DNA from: Candidatus Aerophobota bacterium
GTDB lineage: Bacteria > Aerophobota > Aerophobia > Aerophobales > B3-G15
Direction: 5' to 3'
DNA: 33,649 nucleotides
Assembly (NCBI GenBank): GCA_014859225.1
Contig: JACUUP010000004.1
Span: 1 to 33,649, forward strand
This document shows, piece by piece, positions 30,723 through 33,649 of the stretch; the first letter of the stretch is position 1, and each line of letters starts with the position of its first letter. The notes beneath the pieces were generated by a model. The model saw only the letters and a list, made by a program, of their open reading frames with translations, had not been told where the DNA came from and ran no database searches. A program made the position numbers and the translations under genes.

Positions 30723-32015
30723 TTAAATACTCAGTTTTTGTACGGGTTTTCCCTCAAGAATGAGGTTAAATATAGCCCTCGTTACAACTACCGCGGTAAA
30801 TAAACTTGCCAGTATTCCAATGGAAAGAGTAGTGGCAAATCCTTTTACCGGACCTGTCCCAAATTGAAATAAAAGAAGAGAAACGATGAGCGTGGTAATG
30901 TTAGCATCAAGTATTGTGCGCAAAGCTCTGTCATACCCAACATCTACAGCAGAGCGAGGAGCCCTTTCTCTTCTAAGCTCCTCTCTAATCCGTTCAAAAA
31001 TAATCACATTTGCATCCACACTCATTCCTATGGTGAGAATCATTCCTGCAATACCGGGAAGGGTAAGCGTAGCTTTTAGGGCGGCAAGAGCTGCCATGAT
31101 AAAAATAAGATTAAGGATTAAAGCGGAGATTGCAATCATTCCTGCTTTTTTGTAGTAAATTCCCATAAAAATAATAACGGCTACAAATCCAGCTAATCCA
31201 GAGATTAAACCTTTTTGTATAGAGTCTCTACCCAGAGAAGGTCCAATGGTTGTGTGTTGAATAATGTTAAGAGGGACAGGGAGTGCGCCTGATTTTAAGA
31301 CTATTCTAAGCTCCGATGCCTCGTCCATGGTGAAGTTTCCCTCTATTACTGCTTTCCCCCCGGTAATCCGCGTTCTTATCACAGGAGCCGATTTTACCAC
31401 GTCATCCAGTATTATGGCTAATCGCTCTCCAATATGTCTTCCCGTAAGCTCGGCAAATTTTTCTGCTCCCTCACTGGTGAAATCAATAGATACGTAGGGC
31501 TGACCCCACTCGCCTATCTCCACGCGCGCATCTTTTATGGCGGCTCCGGTTAAAAGAGATTCTTTTTCTACCACGTAAGCTTTTCCCTCAGCATCATACA
31601 ATAGCTCGCTTCCAGAAGGAACGTTGCCCTCCAATGCTGCCTGGATATCGGCTCTTTCATTCAGCAACTTAAAGTCTAACAGTGCTGTTCTTCCGATAAT
31701 ATCTATTGCTCTTTGTGGCTCCTCTATGCCAGGAAGGTCAACTACTATCCTCTTTTCCCCCTGGCGTGCTATAGTTGGCTCCATAACCCCGAACTGGTCT
31801 ATGCGATTTCGGATAATCTCAAGGGCGGTATCAACCGTATCTTTCACGCTAACACCGGGAGGAATCCTGGTTTCATCTGCTTCCAGTACAAGATGCATTC
31901 CTCCTCTGAGGTCAAGCCCAAGGTTTATTTTTTCCCCGGGTGGATATATAGCCCAGATAGAGAGGGCAATTAAAACTACGACAAAAAGAAGTATCCACCT
32001 GCTGTAACCTCGCAT
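30723..32015 (-). CDS. secD: Protein translocase subunit SecD
   Basis: RND-type membrane protein forming SecDF. The 430 residues have an N-terminal helix (about 6-24), LGLDLRGGMHLVLEAD (33-48), a periplasmic P1 domain with RIDQFGV and IVVDLPGIE, and the six-helix RND core with the GMSVDANVIIFERIREELR motif (the conserved Asp of the proton path). This is the compact bacterial form. The Shine-Dalgarno AAAGGAGT is well spaced. It is the first gene of secD-secF-murG-murC. Confidence 0.96.
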   Translation of the reverse strand: MRGYSRWILLFVVVLIALSIWAIYPPGEKINLGLDLRGGMHLVLEADETRIPPGVSVKDTVDTALEIIRNRIDQFGVMEPTIARQGEKRIVVDLPGIEEPQRAIDIIGRTALLDFKLLNERADIQAALEGNVPSGSELLYDAEGKAYVVEKESLLTGAAIKDARVEIGEWGQPYVSIDFTSEGAEKFAELTGRHIGERLAIILDDVVKSAPVIRTRITGGKAVIEGNFTMDEASELRIVLKSGALPVPLNIIQHTTIGPSLGRDSIQKGLISGLAGFVAVIIFMGIYYKKAGMIAISALILNLIFIMAALAALKATLTLPGIAGMILTIGMSVDANVIIFERIREELRRERAPRSAVDVGYDRALRTILDANITTLIVSLLLFQFGTGPVKGFATTLSIGILASLFTAVVVTRAIFNLILEGKPVQKLSI

Positions 32016-32028
32016 TGTTTTTTACTCC

Positions 32029-32063
32029 TTTTGATACATTAATTGCCTACTACTGTATCAAAA
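32029..32063. promoter_or_regulatory. 10-bp inverted repeat over the secD -10 (candidate operator)
   Basis: TTTTGATACA (32029-32038) and TGTATCAAAA (32054-32063) form a perfect 10-bp dyad with a 15-bp centre. On the minus strand one arm covers part of the -10 hexamer and the other touches the secD Shine-Dalgarno. Because one arm is largely upstream of transcription, a protein-binding site is likelier than an RNA hairpin. Confidence 0.45.
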
Positions 32064-32080
32064 ATAATAAGCCTTGTCAA
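32052..32080 (-). promoter_or_regulatory. Sigma-70-type promoter of secD-secF-murG-murC
   Basis: Minus strand perfect TTGACA (32080-32075), 17 bp, TACAGT (32057-32052). The predicted leader to the secD ATG is about 30 nt. Confidence 0.65.
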
Positions 32081-32088
32081 CAAGAATT

Positions 32089-32123
32089 TGCCCTTGAGGG
32101 GGGAGGATTAAAGGTGGGGGTGC
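32089..32123. repeat. REP-like GC-rich repeat copy plus 9-bp direct repeat
   Basis: CCCTTGAGGGGGGAGGATTA followed by AAGGTGGGGGTG resembles a degenerate copy of the dispersed CCCTTGAGGG/GAGGATTA/GGTGAGGGTG-type extragenic repeat seen in many bacterial genomes. Just beyond it GGGTGCAGC occurs twice (32118-32126 and 32142-32150). The second copy encodes the last residues of GlpK, so the GlpK tail (SCTLIA) may have been reshaped by the repeat. It lies between the glpK stop and the secD promoter. Confidence 0.4.
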
Positions 32124-32130
32124 AGCAATT

Positions 32131-33648
<1,518 letters not shown>

Positions 33649-33649
33649 T

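Overview
This window is a gene-dense, roughly 40% GC stretch of a bacterial chromosome. It carries bacterial ribosomal proteins S2, S6, S18 and L9, EF-Ts, RRF, a sigma-70 factor, RecO, MurC/MurG and SecD/SecF. Shine-Dalgarno sites are strong and GTG or TTG starts are common. The exact phylum cannot be read from the sequence. The SpeD plus BpsA pair (branched-chain polyamines), the archaeal-type bifunctional phosphoglucose/phosphomannose isomerase and the divergent housekeeping proteins suggest an uncultivated, possibly thermophilic anaerobe. That placement is inference.

Layout, left to right. (1) 1-4864: a 5'-truncated Fsr-like MFS transporter; an orphan acetolactate-synthase-like TPP enzyme on the minus strand, divergent from a class IV aminotransferase and a LOG-family protein on the plus strand. 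(2) 4875-10843, plus: a consensus-like promoter, then phasin-like coiled-coil protein, hom, rpsB, tsf, pyrH, frr, speD, bpsA. (3) 19903-10840, minus: a consensus-like promoter, then purH, three small ORFs (83, 28 and 75 aa; the 28-aa one is missing from the ORF track), glyA, folC, ptsI, pgi/pmi, rarA. The front half is folate/one-carbon themed. (4) rpiB (minus) and a membrane-anchored methyltransferase (plus) fire from back-to-back promoters. A 125-bp element with perfect 23-bp inverted ends follows. (5) 21275-27151, plus: recO, sigma factor, ychF, rpsF, ssb, rpsR, rplI, and a homocitrate-synthase-like gene. (6) 32080-27129, minus: secD, secF, murG, murC from a consensus-like promoter. (7) glpK (minus) closes the window, ending beside a REP-like repeat.

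Genes within each run are tightly packed, often overlapping, with translational coupling (for example TAATG at murG/murC). Opposing operons collide head-on with shared or overlapping stop codons and no intrinsic terminator. Sigma-70-type promoters (TTGNNN, 16-17 bp, TATAAT-like) can be read by eye ahead of most operons.

No gene-free stretch exceeds 300 bases. The largest gaps are 2923-3117 (divergent promoters and dyads), 20371-20591 (divergent promoters) and 21108-21324 (inverted-repeat element plus recO promoter). I see no rRNA, tRNA, CRISPR array, transposase gene, prophage or recognisable defence system. The window is mainly housekeeping. The parts most worth a second look are the SecF helix-hairpin-helix-like insertion, the inverted-repeat element, the small-ORF cluster between purH and glyA, the SpeD-BpsA pair, and several housekeeping enzymes with altered signature motifs (Hom, GlyA, SSB).
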